Source of the DNA: Candidatus Subteraquimicrobium carltonvillense
GTDB taxonomy: Bacteria; Actinomycetota; Aquicultoria; Subteraquimicrobiales; Subteraquimicrobiaceae
Direction of reading: 5' to 3'
Length of the DNA: 9,953 nt
Assembly (NCBI GenBank): GCA_002339355.1
Contig: DDKQ01000052.1
Coordinates: 1 to 9,953, forward strand
Part shown: piece after piece, positions 1 to 5,540 of the stretch
Position numbering within the stretch: the stretch's first letter is position 1
Layout of the letters: each line of letters opens with the position of its first letter
Notes under the pieces: generated by a model
Database searches by the model: none
What the model was told of the DNA's origin: nothing
Seen by the model: only the letters and a program-made list of their open reading frames with translations
Program-made: the position numbers and the translations under genes

Positions 1-39
1 ACAAAGAGCCCAAAGTGTCTGCACCGATTCTATAATCAT
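1..39 (-). CDS. 5' end of a divergent, unrecognised gene (truncated by window edge)
   Basis: On the minus strand an ATG at 39-37 opens a frame that stays open to the window edge and reads MIIESVQTLWALC (13 codons). A strong Shine-Dalgarno site, GGAGGTG (minus strand, 52-46), lies 6 nt upstream, and that is the main support. An in-frame ATG at 54-52 is possible but overlaps this site and has no good site of its own. The gene would be transcribed away from mraZ, so the A/T-rich stretch between them would be a shared divergent control region. Thirteen residues are too few to name a family, and no function is proposed. Confidence 0.45.
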   Translation of the reverse strand, partial: MIIESVQTLWALC

Positions 40-109
40 CAAATACACCTCCATTTTTTCTTTTATTCGACGGAAATCCCTAAGATCCCTTTTAGAGCTC
101 CCGAGTACC

Positions 110-143
110 AAAAAATTTTTGAAAAAAATTTTTAAAAAAAATT
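110..143. promoter_or_regulatory. A/T-tract block, UP-element-like, upstream of the mraZ promoter
   Basis: Three successive A-tracts (110-115, 122-128, 134-141), the first two each followed by five T, lie directly upstream of the proposed -35 hexamer. Such AnTn tracts bend DNA, and A/T-rich sequence at this place is known to contact the RNA polymerase alpha subunit. The centre-to-centre spacing is about 12.5 bp and not a clean helical repeat, so the UP-element reading is inference. The block may also serve the divergent gene on the left. Confidence 0.45.
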
Positions 144-170
144 GAAGGAATTTTCGTATTGGAATAGAAT
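142..170 (+). promoter_or_regulatory. Sigma-70-type promoter of the dcw cluster (Pmra)
   Basis: TTGAAG (142-147, four of six consensus bases) and TAGAAT (165-170, five of six) are separated by the ideal 17 nt. Transcription would start near 177, just before the TGG repeat array and about 55 nt before the mraZ start codon. This is the only good promoter seen before mraZ and would drive at least mraZ, rsmH, ftsL and ftsI. It is predicted from sequence only. Confidence 0.65.
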
Positions 171-180
171 AGTTGCTCTA

Positions 181-220
181 TGGAGAAAAATGGTTTAAAA
201 TGGAGTAAATTGGATGAGGA
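181..220 (+). promoter_or_regulatory. MraZ-box array: four 10-bp direct repeats (operator)
   Basis: TGG occurs at 181, 191, 201 and 211, exactly 10 bp apart. The units are TGGAGAAAAA, TGGTTTAAAA, TGGAGTAAAT and TGGATGAGGA, consensus TGGWNNAAAW for the first three. MraZ is known to bind series of short direct repeats with a 10-bp period near its own promoter: TGGG-type boxes in E. coli, AAAGTGG-type in mycoplasmas. Here the array runs from just after the predicted transcription start into the mraZ ribosome binding site (GAGGAG, 216-221). Bound MraZ could therefore block both transcription and access to the site. Negative autoregulation is inferred from the family. Confidence 0.75.
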
Positions 221-232
221 GATTTTAGTGGC

Positions 233-664
233 GTGTTCTCAGGTGAATTTCATCATACATTGGACAGTACGGGACGATTGATACTACCAGCGGAGTTTAG
301 AGATGCTCTGGCGGATGGCTTGTCTATTGCTAAGGGAATGGAAAAATGCTTGTTCATCTTCTCTCGCAAGGAGTGGCTACAGTTGGCGGATAAAATAAGG
401 CGTTTGTCATTAACTAAGAAAGATGAGCGTCAATTTTCTCGCTTCTTCTTTTCAGGGGCGAAAGAAGGGATTTTAGATAAACAAGGTAGAGTTTTGATCC
501 CCGATCATTTGAGGAAATACGCAGGCTTAAATAGAGATGTGGCCATAATAGGTGTTTCAGATCGATTGGAGATTTGGGACAGGGAGAAGTGGGAAACTTA
601 CCAAAAGCAAGCTGAGAAATCTTATGATGAGGTTGCCGAGCATCTGCCCGAATTGAGTATATAG
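233..664 (+). CDS. mraZ: Transcriptional regulator MraZ
   Basis: MraZ is the DNA-binding autoregulator at the head of dcw clusters and usually represses the cluster. The 143-residue product has the normal family length. It contains two AbrB/MraZ-type half-domains, each with the DxxGRxxxP core: D11, G14, R15 and P19 in the first, D82, G85, R86 and P90 in the second. The GTG start at 233 gives the expected N-terminus MFSGEFHHTLD and is preceded by GAGGAG at 216-221, 11 nt upstream, which is slightly long. A nearby GTG at 228 is in another frame. Family members form ring-shaped oligomers that contact several boxes at once, which suits the four-repeat array just upstream. A palindrome-rich gap of about 50-90 nt, depending on which rsmH start is used, separates it from rsmH. 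Identification is secure. Confidence 0.97.
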   Translation: MFSGEFHHTLDSTGRLILPAEFRDALADGLSIAKGMEKCLFIFSRKEWLQLADKIRRLSLTKKDERQFSRFFFSGAKEGILDKQGRVLIPDHLRKYAGLNRDVAIIGVSDRLEIWDREKWETYQKQAEKSYDEVAEHLPELSI

Positions 665-686
665 AATGATCCTTCAAAAGTGCAGA

Positions 687-703
687 CCTGCCTGCCCGGC
701 AGG
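687..703 (+). repeat. Palindromic hairpin in the mraZ-rsmH gap
   Basis: CCTGCC (687-692) pairs with GGCAGG (698-703) around a TGCCC loop. A second CCTGCC at 691-696 allows a slipped pairing with the same right arm. The right arm runs into GGGGGTGAT (702-710), a strong Shine-Dalgarno-like sequence for rsmH. TTTTT (710-714) follows, so a weak intrinsic terminator or attenuator is conceivable. From memory, CCTGCC-type palindromes of this kind are dispersed between genes in many environmental genomes; I cannot check copy number here. Confidence 0.6.
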
Positions 704-710
704 GGGTGAT
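702..710 (+). promoter_or_regulatory. Shine-Dalgarno site for rsmH, distant from any standard start codon
   Basis: AGGGGGTGAT (701-710) matches the extended anti-Shine-Dalgarno complement AGGAGGTGAT at nine of ten positions. At the usual distance downstream the only in-frame candidate initiator is ATC at 716. The first standard start, TTG 755, is 44 nt away. The site is clear, but which codon it serves is not. Confidence 0.55.
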
Positions 711-715
711 TTTTA

Positions 716-754
716 ATCAAACTTTTTTCAAAAAAGTTTGAGCATAAACCGGTT
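716..754 (+). other. Probable translated 5' extension of rsmH without a standard start codon
   Basis: In frame with rsmH and upstream of TTG 755, codons 737-754 read FEHKPV. Together with the following LLAEV this is the conserved RsmH N-terminus (compare FQHKTVLL after the initiator Met in Bacillus). The family's initiator Met would align with AAG at 734-736, one base from ATG. No ATG, GTG or TTG lies between the TGA at 707-709 and TTG 755. Initiation at ATC 716, which is well spaced from the strong site at 702-710, would keep the conserved segment. This is inference; a sequencing error at 735 is the simple alternative. Confidence 0.5.
718..740 (+). repeat. Perfect T/A-rich palindrome across the rsmH 5' end
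   Basis: CAAACTTTTTT (718-728) and AAAAAAGTTTG (730-740) are perfect 11-nt inverted arms around a single C. The right arm covers the place where the rsmH ATG is expected and the first conserved codon (TTT). It could fold as a 9-bp hairpin with a TTCAA loop in the mRNA. No T-run follows, so I do not call it a terminator. Confidence 0.65.
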
Positions 755-1663
755 TTGCTGGCTGAAGTCCTAAAGCAACTTAATTGCAGGGATGGGAGCA
801 TCGTTGTAGATTGCACCTTAGGCGGGGCAGGACACGCAAAGGCGGTTGCAGATTTAATCGCACCAGGAGGTCTCTTAATAGGGATTGATGTAGATGAAAC
901 AGCAATTGAAGCAGCAAGAGAAAATGCACGCTTCAGCCAGCAAACCAAATTAATTAAGGACAATTTCAAAAATCTCGATAAAATTCTTCACAATTTAGGT
1001 ATTCATGCGATAGATGGCATTCTCTTTGATTTCGGTCTTTCCTCAACTCAATTGGATGCACCCGAAAGGGGTTTCAGTTATAGATTTGAGGCTCCCTTGG
1101 ATATGCGAATGGATATTTCACAGAAATTAACCGCTGCCGATGTGGTTAATACATATTCGGAGGCAGAATTAGCATCCGTTATCAAAAGATATGGGGAGGA
1201 GAGGTGGGCATCTAGAATTGCTCACTTCATAGTAGAAGCCAGGGAAAGGGAACCGATCAAAACAACCACTCAACTTGTGGATATCATAAAAGACGCAATT
1301 CCCGCTTCGGCTCGTCGTAGAGGGGGACATCCGGCTAGAAGAACTTTCCAGGCTCTGAGGATAGAGGTTAACAAAGAGCTTGAGGGTTTGGATAGAGCCA
1401 TAAGGGATGCAGTTAAGTGGCTTAAACCTGGAGGTCGGATAGTAAGCATATCTTACCACTCCTTGGAGGACAGGATCGTTAAGGATACTTTCAAGGAGTT
1501 GGCGAGGGGTTGTATATGTCCACCTTCGATACCAATTTGCCAATGTGGCAGAAAATCTTCGATCAAGATTTTAACGAGGAGACCCATAAGGCCAAGTCCT
1601 GAAGAGATTGAAGCAAATCCGCGGGCGGATAGCGCAAGATTACGCGCAGCGGAAAAGATATAA
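755..1663 (+). CDS. rsmH: 16S rRNA (cytosine(1402)-N(4))-methyltransferase RsmH (MraW)
   Basis: RsmH uses S-adenosylmethionine to methylate N4 of C1402 in the 16S rRNA decoding centre. Numbering from TTG 755, the SAM-binding motif DCTLGGAGH is at 19-27 and the acidic IGIDVD motif at 42-47. These are followed by the family's LFDFGLSSTQLD and, near the C-terminus, SYHSLEDR, then a Cys-rich segment (CICPPSIPICQCG). TTG 755 is simply the first standard start. It gives 302 residues but cuts off the conserved FEHKPV encoded just upstream. True initiation is probably at 716 (315 residues) or at a lost ATG at 734 (309 residues), either close to the usual length of about 310. The stop TAA (1661-1663) abuts the ftsL ribosome binding site. 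The family assignment is certain; the start is not. Confidence 0.93.
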   Translation: MLAEVLKQLNCRDGSIVVDCTLGGAGHAKAVADLIAPGGLLIGIDVDETAIEAARENARFSQQTKLIKDNFKNLDKILHNLGIHAIDGILFDFGLSSTQLDAPERGFSYRFEAPLDMRMDISQKLTAADVVNTYSEAELASVIKRYGEERWASRIAHFIVEAREREPIKTTTQLVDIIKDAIPASARRRGGHPARRTFQALRIEVNKELEGLDRAIRDAVKWLKPGGRIVSISYHSLEDRIVKDTFKELARGCICPPSIPICQCGRKSSIKILTRRPIRPSPEEIEANPRADSARLRAAEKI

Positions 1664-1674
1664 GGTGGGAACCA

Positions 1675-2169
1675 ATGCAAGCAGCAAGGAAAATAGCAAA
1701 AACTCCAAGTCAACCCTTACGCTCATTTAAAGTCATCGAGAATCGAAGGTATGGAAAGTTCTCTTCCCCCTTTGTAAACTTTTTACTCTTCAGTTTCATC
1801 CTCGCCCTATTCGTAATGCTTAATCTCTCTCAACGTGCTCTCATTGCCCAATATGCTCTTCAGATGGAAAAGCTTAAAACAACTCTTCATGTGGAGCAAA
1901 TCAAAAATGAGAAACTCCTTTTGCAGGCGATGGAATTAAAATCCCCCGAGAGAATAAGAAAGATTGCCTGCGAGGAACTGGGCATGATAAGTCCGACAGA
2001 GGTTAGTTACATCACTCTCCCTCCGGAGATGAATCTCCAGGGAGGGAGAGAACCATTTGCACGAGGTTCACCTCCTTCTAAAGAATCGGCTATCCTTGGG
2101 AGACTGTGCAAGCTCGCTGGACGTCTCGAGAAATTCCTGAGAAGCCCAGAAGCCGAAGCAAAGAATTAA
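1675..2169 (+). CDS. ftsL: Cell division protein FtsL
   Basis: FtsL is a bitopic membrane protein that joins DivIC/FtsB and DivIB/FtsQ in the divisome and helps activate septal peptidoglycan synthesis. The 164-residue product has a basic cytoplasmic N-terminus and one membrane segment at about 33-51. A predicted extracytoplasmic coiled coil follows (about 58-90), then the FtsL/DivIC-type block SPERIRKIACEELGMISP. AAGGTGG (1662-1668) lies 6 nt before the ATG and overlaps the rsmH stop, so translation is probably coupled. FtsL proteins are usually about 100-125 residues; the extra 45 or so C-terminal residues are polar and rich in Pro, Gly and charge. Codons 114-126 of this extension encode a strong hairpin (2015-2050). 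FtsL sequences diverge widely, so the call rests on topology and on position between rsmH and ftsI. Confidence 0.88.
   Translation: MQAARKIAKTPSQPLRSFKVIENRRYGKFSSPFVNFLLFSFILALFVMLNLSQRALIAQYALQMEKLKTTLHVEQIKNEKLLLQAMELKSPERIRKIACEELGMISPTEVSYITLPPEMNLQGGREPFARGSPPSKESAILGRLCKLAGRLEKFLRSPEAEAKN
2015..2050 (+). repeat. Long hairpin within the ftsL coding sequence
   Basis: CTCTCCCTCC (2015-2024) is the exact reverse complement of GGAGGGAGAG (2041-2050). Inside it, GGAGAT (2025-2030) pairs with ATCTCC (2033-2038), with AG (2039-2040) bulged. The result is 16 base pairs, mostly G-C, with the innermost pairs opening to form the loop. No T-run follows, so it is not a standard terminator. It lies about 140 nt before the ftsI start, downstream of the conserved FtsL core. 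Confidence 0.7.
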
Positions 2170-2190
2170 TAATAGTTTGAGAGGAATCTC

Positions 2191-3885
2191 ATGGGAAACG
2201 TCCAGTCGCGCAAGAAGGAGGAGCGAAGAATACTTCTCCTCCTTGGTATCGTCATTATTGGTCTATTGGGGGTTGCCACCCGCCTTATCTTTATTCAGGG
2301 AGTTGAAGCCAAGAAATATGATACTTTAGCTCTCAAGCAGCGTCTAAGACGTATTGAGTTAGCTCCTCACCGTGGCACGATTTATGATAGAGATGGCCAG
2401 GAATTGGCGGTAAGTGTTCAGAGGGAAACGATTTATGCTACCCCCTACCTCATAAAAAATCCCCTTCATGTTGCATCAAAACTTTCCCCCATTCTAGGTG
2501 TGAGTGAAGAGATTCTTTACAAAAAGCTAACCAGGGAATGTGGCTTTGTTTACCTCGCTCGCAAAGTAAATCAGGAGAAAGCTGAGGCCGTAAAGGCGTT
2601 GGAGATTGAGGGGATAGGATTTTTAAAGGAGAATAAAAGGTACTATCCATGTAATTCCGTTGCCGCTCAGGTCGTAGGATTTGTTGGTGTTGACAATAAG
2701 GGTCTCACCGGACTTGAACTCTATTACGATGATCTTTTGCGAGGTAGACCAGGTGAGCTTATTGTCGAGAAAGATCCCTGGGGAAGGGCTATACCCGGGG
2801 GGATTTTACAGTTATTGCCCCCCACAGACGGAAATAGCATAACGCTTACACTAGATAGGGATATTCAGTTTAAAACTGAGGAGACTCTTAAGAAGGGTGT
2901 TGAAAAATTCCATGCTAAGAGCGGTCTTGCCATCGTCACGAATCCCAAAACTGGGGAAATTTACGCCATGGCTAATTATCCATCCTTTGATTTGAATAAT
3001 TTCTCAAAGACGAGCTCCGAGGTTATACGGAATCGAGCGGTCACCGACATTTATGAACCCGGTTCCACGGTAAAAGCGATCATCGCCTCCGCCGCTTTGG
3101 AGGAAAGATTATTTACACCGAAAAACATTTTTTACCTCCCCAGTACCATTAAAGTTTCAAATAAGGTGATTAAGGAAGCTCATCCAAGACCCCCAAGAAA
3201 TTTCACCTTCACTCAGATTATCACCGAGTCCAGCAATGTTGGGATAGTAACCATTGGCTTAAAATTGGGCAGGGAAAAAATCTATGAGTATCTTAGCGCC
3301 TTTGGTTTAACGGAGAAGTCCAGAATCGATTTTCCCGGTGAATCCAAGGGATATGTTCCACCGCCGGATAAATGGTATGGAACAACCATCGCAAATATTC
3401 CCTTTGGTCAAGGTTTATCCGCAACCCCCTTACAGATGATCCAGGCCATTTCCATCATTGCAAATGATGGATTGAAGGTTCGTCCTCATTTGCTTTCTTC
3501 CATAATCAGTTCTCAGGGGAAAGTGATAAAAACCTTTTCCAGAGATTCGGGTGAAAAGGTTCTATCTTCTAAAACCACCCGTCAAATGCGGGGTATTTTA
3601 GAACAAGCGGTGAACATGGGAACTGGTAAGACTGCCAGGATACCCGGTTATCGAGTAGCTGGAAAGACGGGAACCGCTCAGAAAGTTAAAAAATACAATC
3701 GTGGATATGAATCTGGGAAGTACATCGCCTCCTTCGTTGGATTCGTACCAGCCCAGGATCCCCAGCTCATTATTCTCGTAGTTATCGATGAACCTCAGGA
3801 TGCTATTTGGGGCAGTGTGGCAGCCGCCCCCATCTTTAAAGAAATAGCCGAGTTCAGTCTACGTCACCTTAGGATTGCCCCCTAA
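2191..3885 (+). CDS. ftsI: Septal class B penicillin-binding protein (FtsI/PBP2B type transpeptidase)
   Basis: This membrane-anchored DD-transpeptidase cross-links septal peptidoglycan together with its FtsW polymerase partner and is a beta-lactam target. The 564 residues comprise a short basic cytoplasmic tail, a membrane anchor at about 14-35, and the PBP dimerisation domain starting at RGTIYDRDG (61-69). The transpeptidase domain has all three active-site motifs: S292-T-V-K295 with the acylated Ser292, S347-S-N349, and K492-T-G-T495. Only about 70 residues follow KTGT, so there are no PASTA domains, unlike SpoVD or PBP2x. GAGAGG (2179-2184) precedes the ATG by 6 nt. Placement directly after ftsL marks it as the division enzyme rather than the elongation-type PBP2. 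A repeat element lies 12 nt past the stop. Confidence 0.95.
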   Translation: MGNVQSRKKEERRILLLLGIVIIGLLGVATRLIFIQGVEAKKYDTLALKQRLRRIELAPHRGTIYDRDGQELAVSVQRETIYATPYLIKNPLHVASKLSPILGVSEEILYKKLTRECGFVYLARKVNQEKAEAVKALEIEGIGFLKENKRYYPCNSVAAQVVGFVGVDNKGLTGLELYYDDLLRGRPGELIVEKDPWGRAIPGGILQLLPPTDGNSITLTLDRDIQFKTEETLKKGVEKFHAKSGLAIVTNPKTGEIYAMANYPSFDLNNFSKTSSEVIRNRAVTDIYEPGSTVKAIIASAALEERLFTPKNIFYLPSTIKVSNKVIKEAHPRPPRNFTFTQIITESSNVGIVTIGLKLGREKIYEYLSAFGLTEKSRIDFPGESKGYVPPPDKWYGTTIANIPFGQGLSATPLQMIQAISIIANDGLKVRPHLLSSIISSQGKVIKTFSRDSGEKVLSSKTTRQMRGILEQAVNMGTGKTARIPGYRVAGKTGTAQKVKKYNRGYESGKYIASFVGFVPAQDPQLIILVVIDEPQDAIWGSVAAAPIFKEIAEFSLRHLRIAP

Positions 3886-3897
3886 TATTAAGGTCTT

Positions 3898-3945
3898 ATA
3901 GGCTATACATAAATGCCCGAGGCAGCTCTTTTGCCTTCTAAACTG
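3898..3945 (+). repeat. Interspersed element, copy 1 (after ftsI)
   Basis: This stretch begins ATAGGCTATACATAAAT, continues through GGCAG and CTCTTTTGCC, and ends in AAACTG. It matches 9658-9706 after murD with one substitution in the first 17 bases and a few indels. AGGCA (3920-3924) can pair with TGCCT around GCTCTTT, and copy 2 keeps the GGCA/TGCC core of this hairpin. Both copies sit at the 3' end of a cell wall gene. Confidence 0.65.
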
Positions 3946-3999
3946 AACTTTTGCCTTTTCTCAAACAGAATCGCGAAAATTAAAGATTTTTAAATGTAT

Positions 4000-4029
4000 T
4001 TGAGACCTAGAGCTGACGAATGATATTAT
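4000..4029 (+). promoter_or_regulatory. Internal extended -10 promoter of murE
   Basis: TTGAGA (4000-4005, five of six consensus bases) is followed after 18 nt by TATTAT (4024-4029, five of six). TG at 4021-4022 provides the extended -10 motif. An overlapping TATTAT occurs at 4029-4034. Transcription would begin near 4036, giving a leader of about 29 nt that contains AAGGAG (4052-4057). The 179-nt gap before murE and the repeat at 3898-3945 fit a transcriptional break here, so murE onward could be expressed without the MraZ-controlled promoter. Confidence 0.6.
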
Positions 4030-4064
4030 ATTATAGCCGTAGACATCGTATAAGGAGAATTCAA

Positions 4065-5540
4065 GTGAAATTAGTGGAGTTAATCTCTTGTGTAGATAAT
4101 ATTTTAAGAATCGAAGGGAACCGCGAGGTGGATATAAGAGGTCTCTCCCATCATTCTAAAAGGGTTAAACCTGGAGATCTTTTTGTGTGCATTAAAGGAT
4201 TGAAGACCGATGGACATCTCTATATAGAAGAAGCCATCACTAATGGCGCTGTGGCTATTGTGATGGAGAATTGGACGGAAATTGCTTCCCCCGTCACTCG
4301 AATTTTGGTTCCCAATTCTAGAAAAGCCCTGGCTCATCTTTCTCACATTTTCTATGGACGTCCCAGTTCTAGACTTACCTTAGTGGGGATTACGGGTACC
4401 AATGGCAAGACTACCACCGCTCATCTCGTGGAAAGCATTCTCACCGAGGCGGGATATAAGGTGGGATTATTGGGAACTATCCAATATAAAATTGGGGAAA
4501 GGATTTTTCCCGTGGAAAGAACGACTCCAGAGTCCTGTGATCTCCAGAAAATATTGGGGGAAATGGTTCGGGAACATGTAGATGTAGGGGTTATGGAAGT
4601 CACCTCTCATGCCATCGACTTACATCGCACCGATCATTGTCAGTTCGATGTTTTGGTTTTTACGAATTTGAGCCAGGATCACCTCGATTATCACCAAAAT
4701 ATGGAGGAATATTTCAGGGTAAAGAGCGAATTATTCAGAAGCAACGATGCTAGTTGCCATATTGTTAACATAGATGATCCTTATGGACGAAGGATCGCTG
4801 AGATTTCTCATTCGGGGGAAAGTTACTTATATGGTCTGGGTCCCTTGGCAAATATTAAAGCTTCGCGAGTTAGATTGAGCGATAAAGGGACGAGATTCAA
4901 AGTCTTAAGCTCAGGTATAGATTGTGATTTTTTAATGGGTCTTCTAGGCTTGTTCAATGTTTACAATGCACTAGCAGCGATTTCAACAAGTCTAAGCCTC
5001 AGGCTCCCCCTTAGAGTTATAAGAACAGGTATCGAAAAGGTGAAGGGTATTCCCGGAAGATTTGAGATCATCGATTGTGGTCAAAATTTCACCATGGTGG
5101 TGGATTATGCCCACACGCCGGATAGTTTAGATAAGGTAATCAGTACAGCCCGAGAGATAACGAAGGGAAAGGTGATCACAGTATTCGGGTGCGGAGGAGA
5201 CAGAGATAGACTTAAAAGACCCCTAATGGGTGCAGTGTCGGGTCGCTTGAGCGACTATACCATAATAACCTCCGATAACCCCCGAAGCGAGGATCCAGGG
5301 GAGATCATCGACCAGATTGAGAAGGGAATAAAGCGGGAAACTTCCGCTGAATATTGCAAAATTATGGATAGAAGGGAAGCCATTTATAGGGCTATTTCCC
5401 TAGCAAATGAGGGGGATACTGTTATAATCGCCGGGAAGGGGCATGAAGTCGGCCAAATATTCGCTGATAAAACGATTCCCTTTGACGATCGCTTGGTGGC
5501 TCATGAAATTTTAAGGAAGTTGAGAAGGTGTTCCCACTAA
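4065..5540 (+). CDS. murE: UDP-N-acetylmuramoyl-tripeptide synthetase, meso-DAP-adding (MurE)
   Basis: This cytoplasmic ATP-dependent ligase adds meso-diaminopimelate to UDP-MurNAc-L-Ala-D-Glu. The chosen start is GTG 4065, with AAGGAG 7 nt upstream, giving MKLVELI and 491 residues like E. coli and Bacillus MurE. An upstream in-frame ATG at 4020 lies inside the predicted -10 promoter and adds an Arg-rich stretch atypical of MurE, so it was rejected. Numbering from 4065, the P-loop GITGTNGKTTT is at 108-118, the Lys expected to be carbamylated is K220 (VKSELF), and DNPR is at 404-407. GKGHE is at 457-461. DNPR is the known signature for meso-DAP rather than L-Lys specificity, and GKGHE belongs to the amino-acid-binding site. 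The 3' end overlaps murF by 13 nt. Confidence 0.97.
   Translation: MKLVELISCVDNILRIEGNREVDIRGLSHHSKRVKPGDLFVCIKGLKTDGHLYIEEAITNGAVAIVMENWTEIASPVTRILVPNSRKALAHLSHIFYGRPSSRLTLVGITGTNGKTTTAHLVESILTEAGYKVGLLGTIQYKIGERIFPVERTTPESCDLQKILGEMVREHVDVGVMEVTSHAIDLHRTDHCQFDVLVFTNLSQDHLDYHQNMEEYFRVKSELFRSNDASCHIVNIDDPYGRRIAEISHSGESYLYGLGPLANIKASRVRLSDKGTRFKVLSSGIDCDFLMGLLGLFNVYNALAAISTSLSLRLPLRVIRTGIEKVKGIPGRFEIIDCGQNFTMVVDYAHTPDSLDKVISTAREITKGKVITVFGCGGDRDRLKRPLMGAVSGRLSDYTIITSDNPRSEDPGEIIDQIEKGIKRETSAEYCKIMDRREAIYRAISLANEGDTVIIAGKGHEVGQIFADKTIPFDDRLVAHEILRKLRRCSH

Noticed and set aside
414..969. Minus-strand frames opposite mraZ and the rsmH 5' end
   Set aside because: They are antisense to strongly conserved coding sequence and to the palindromes, with no supporting signals.
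4020..4064. N-terminal extension of MurE from ATG 4020 (15 extra residues, Arg-rich)
   Set aside because: The ATG lies within the predicted extended -10 promoter. GTG 4065 has AAGGAG at 7 nt and gives a normal MurE N-terminus and length.
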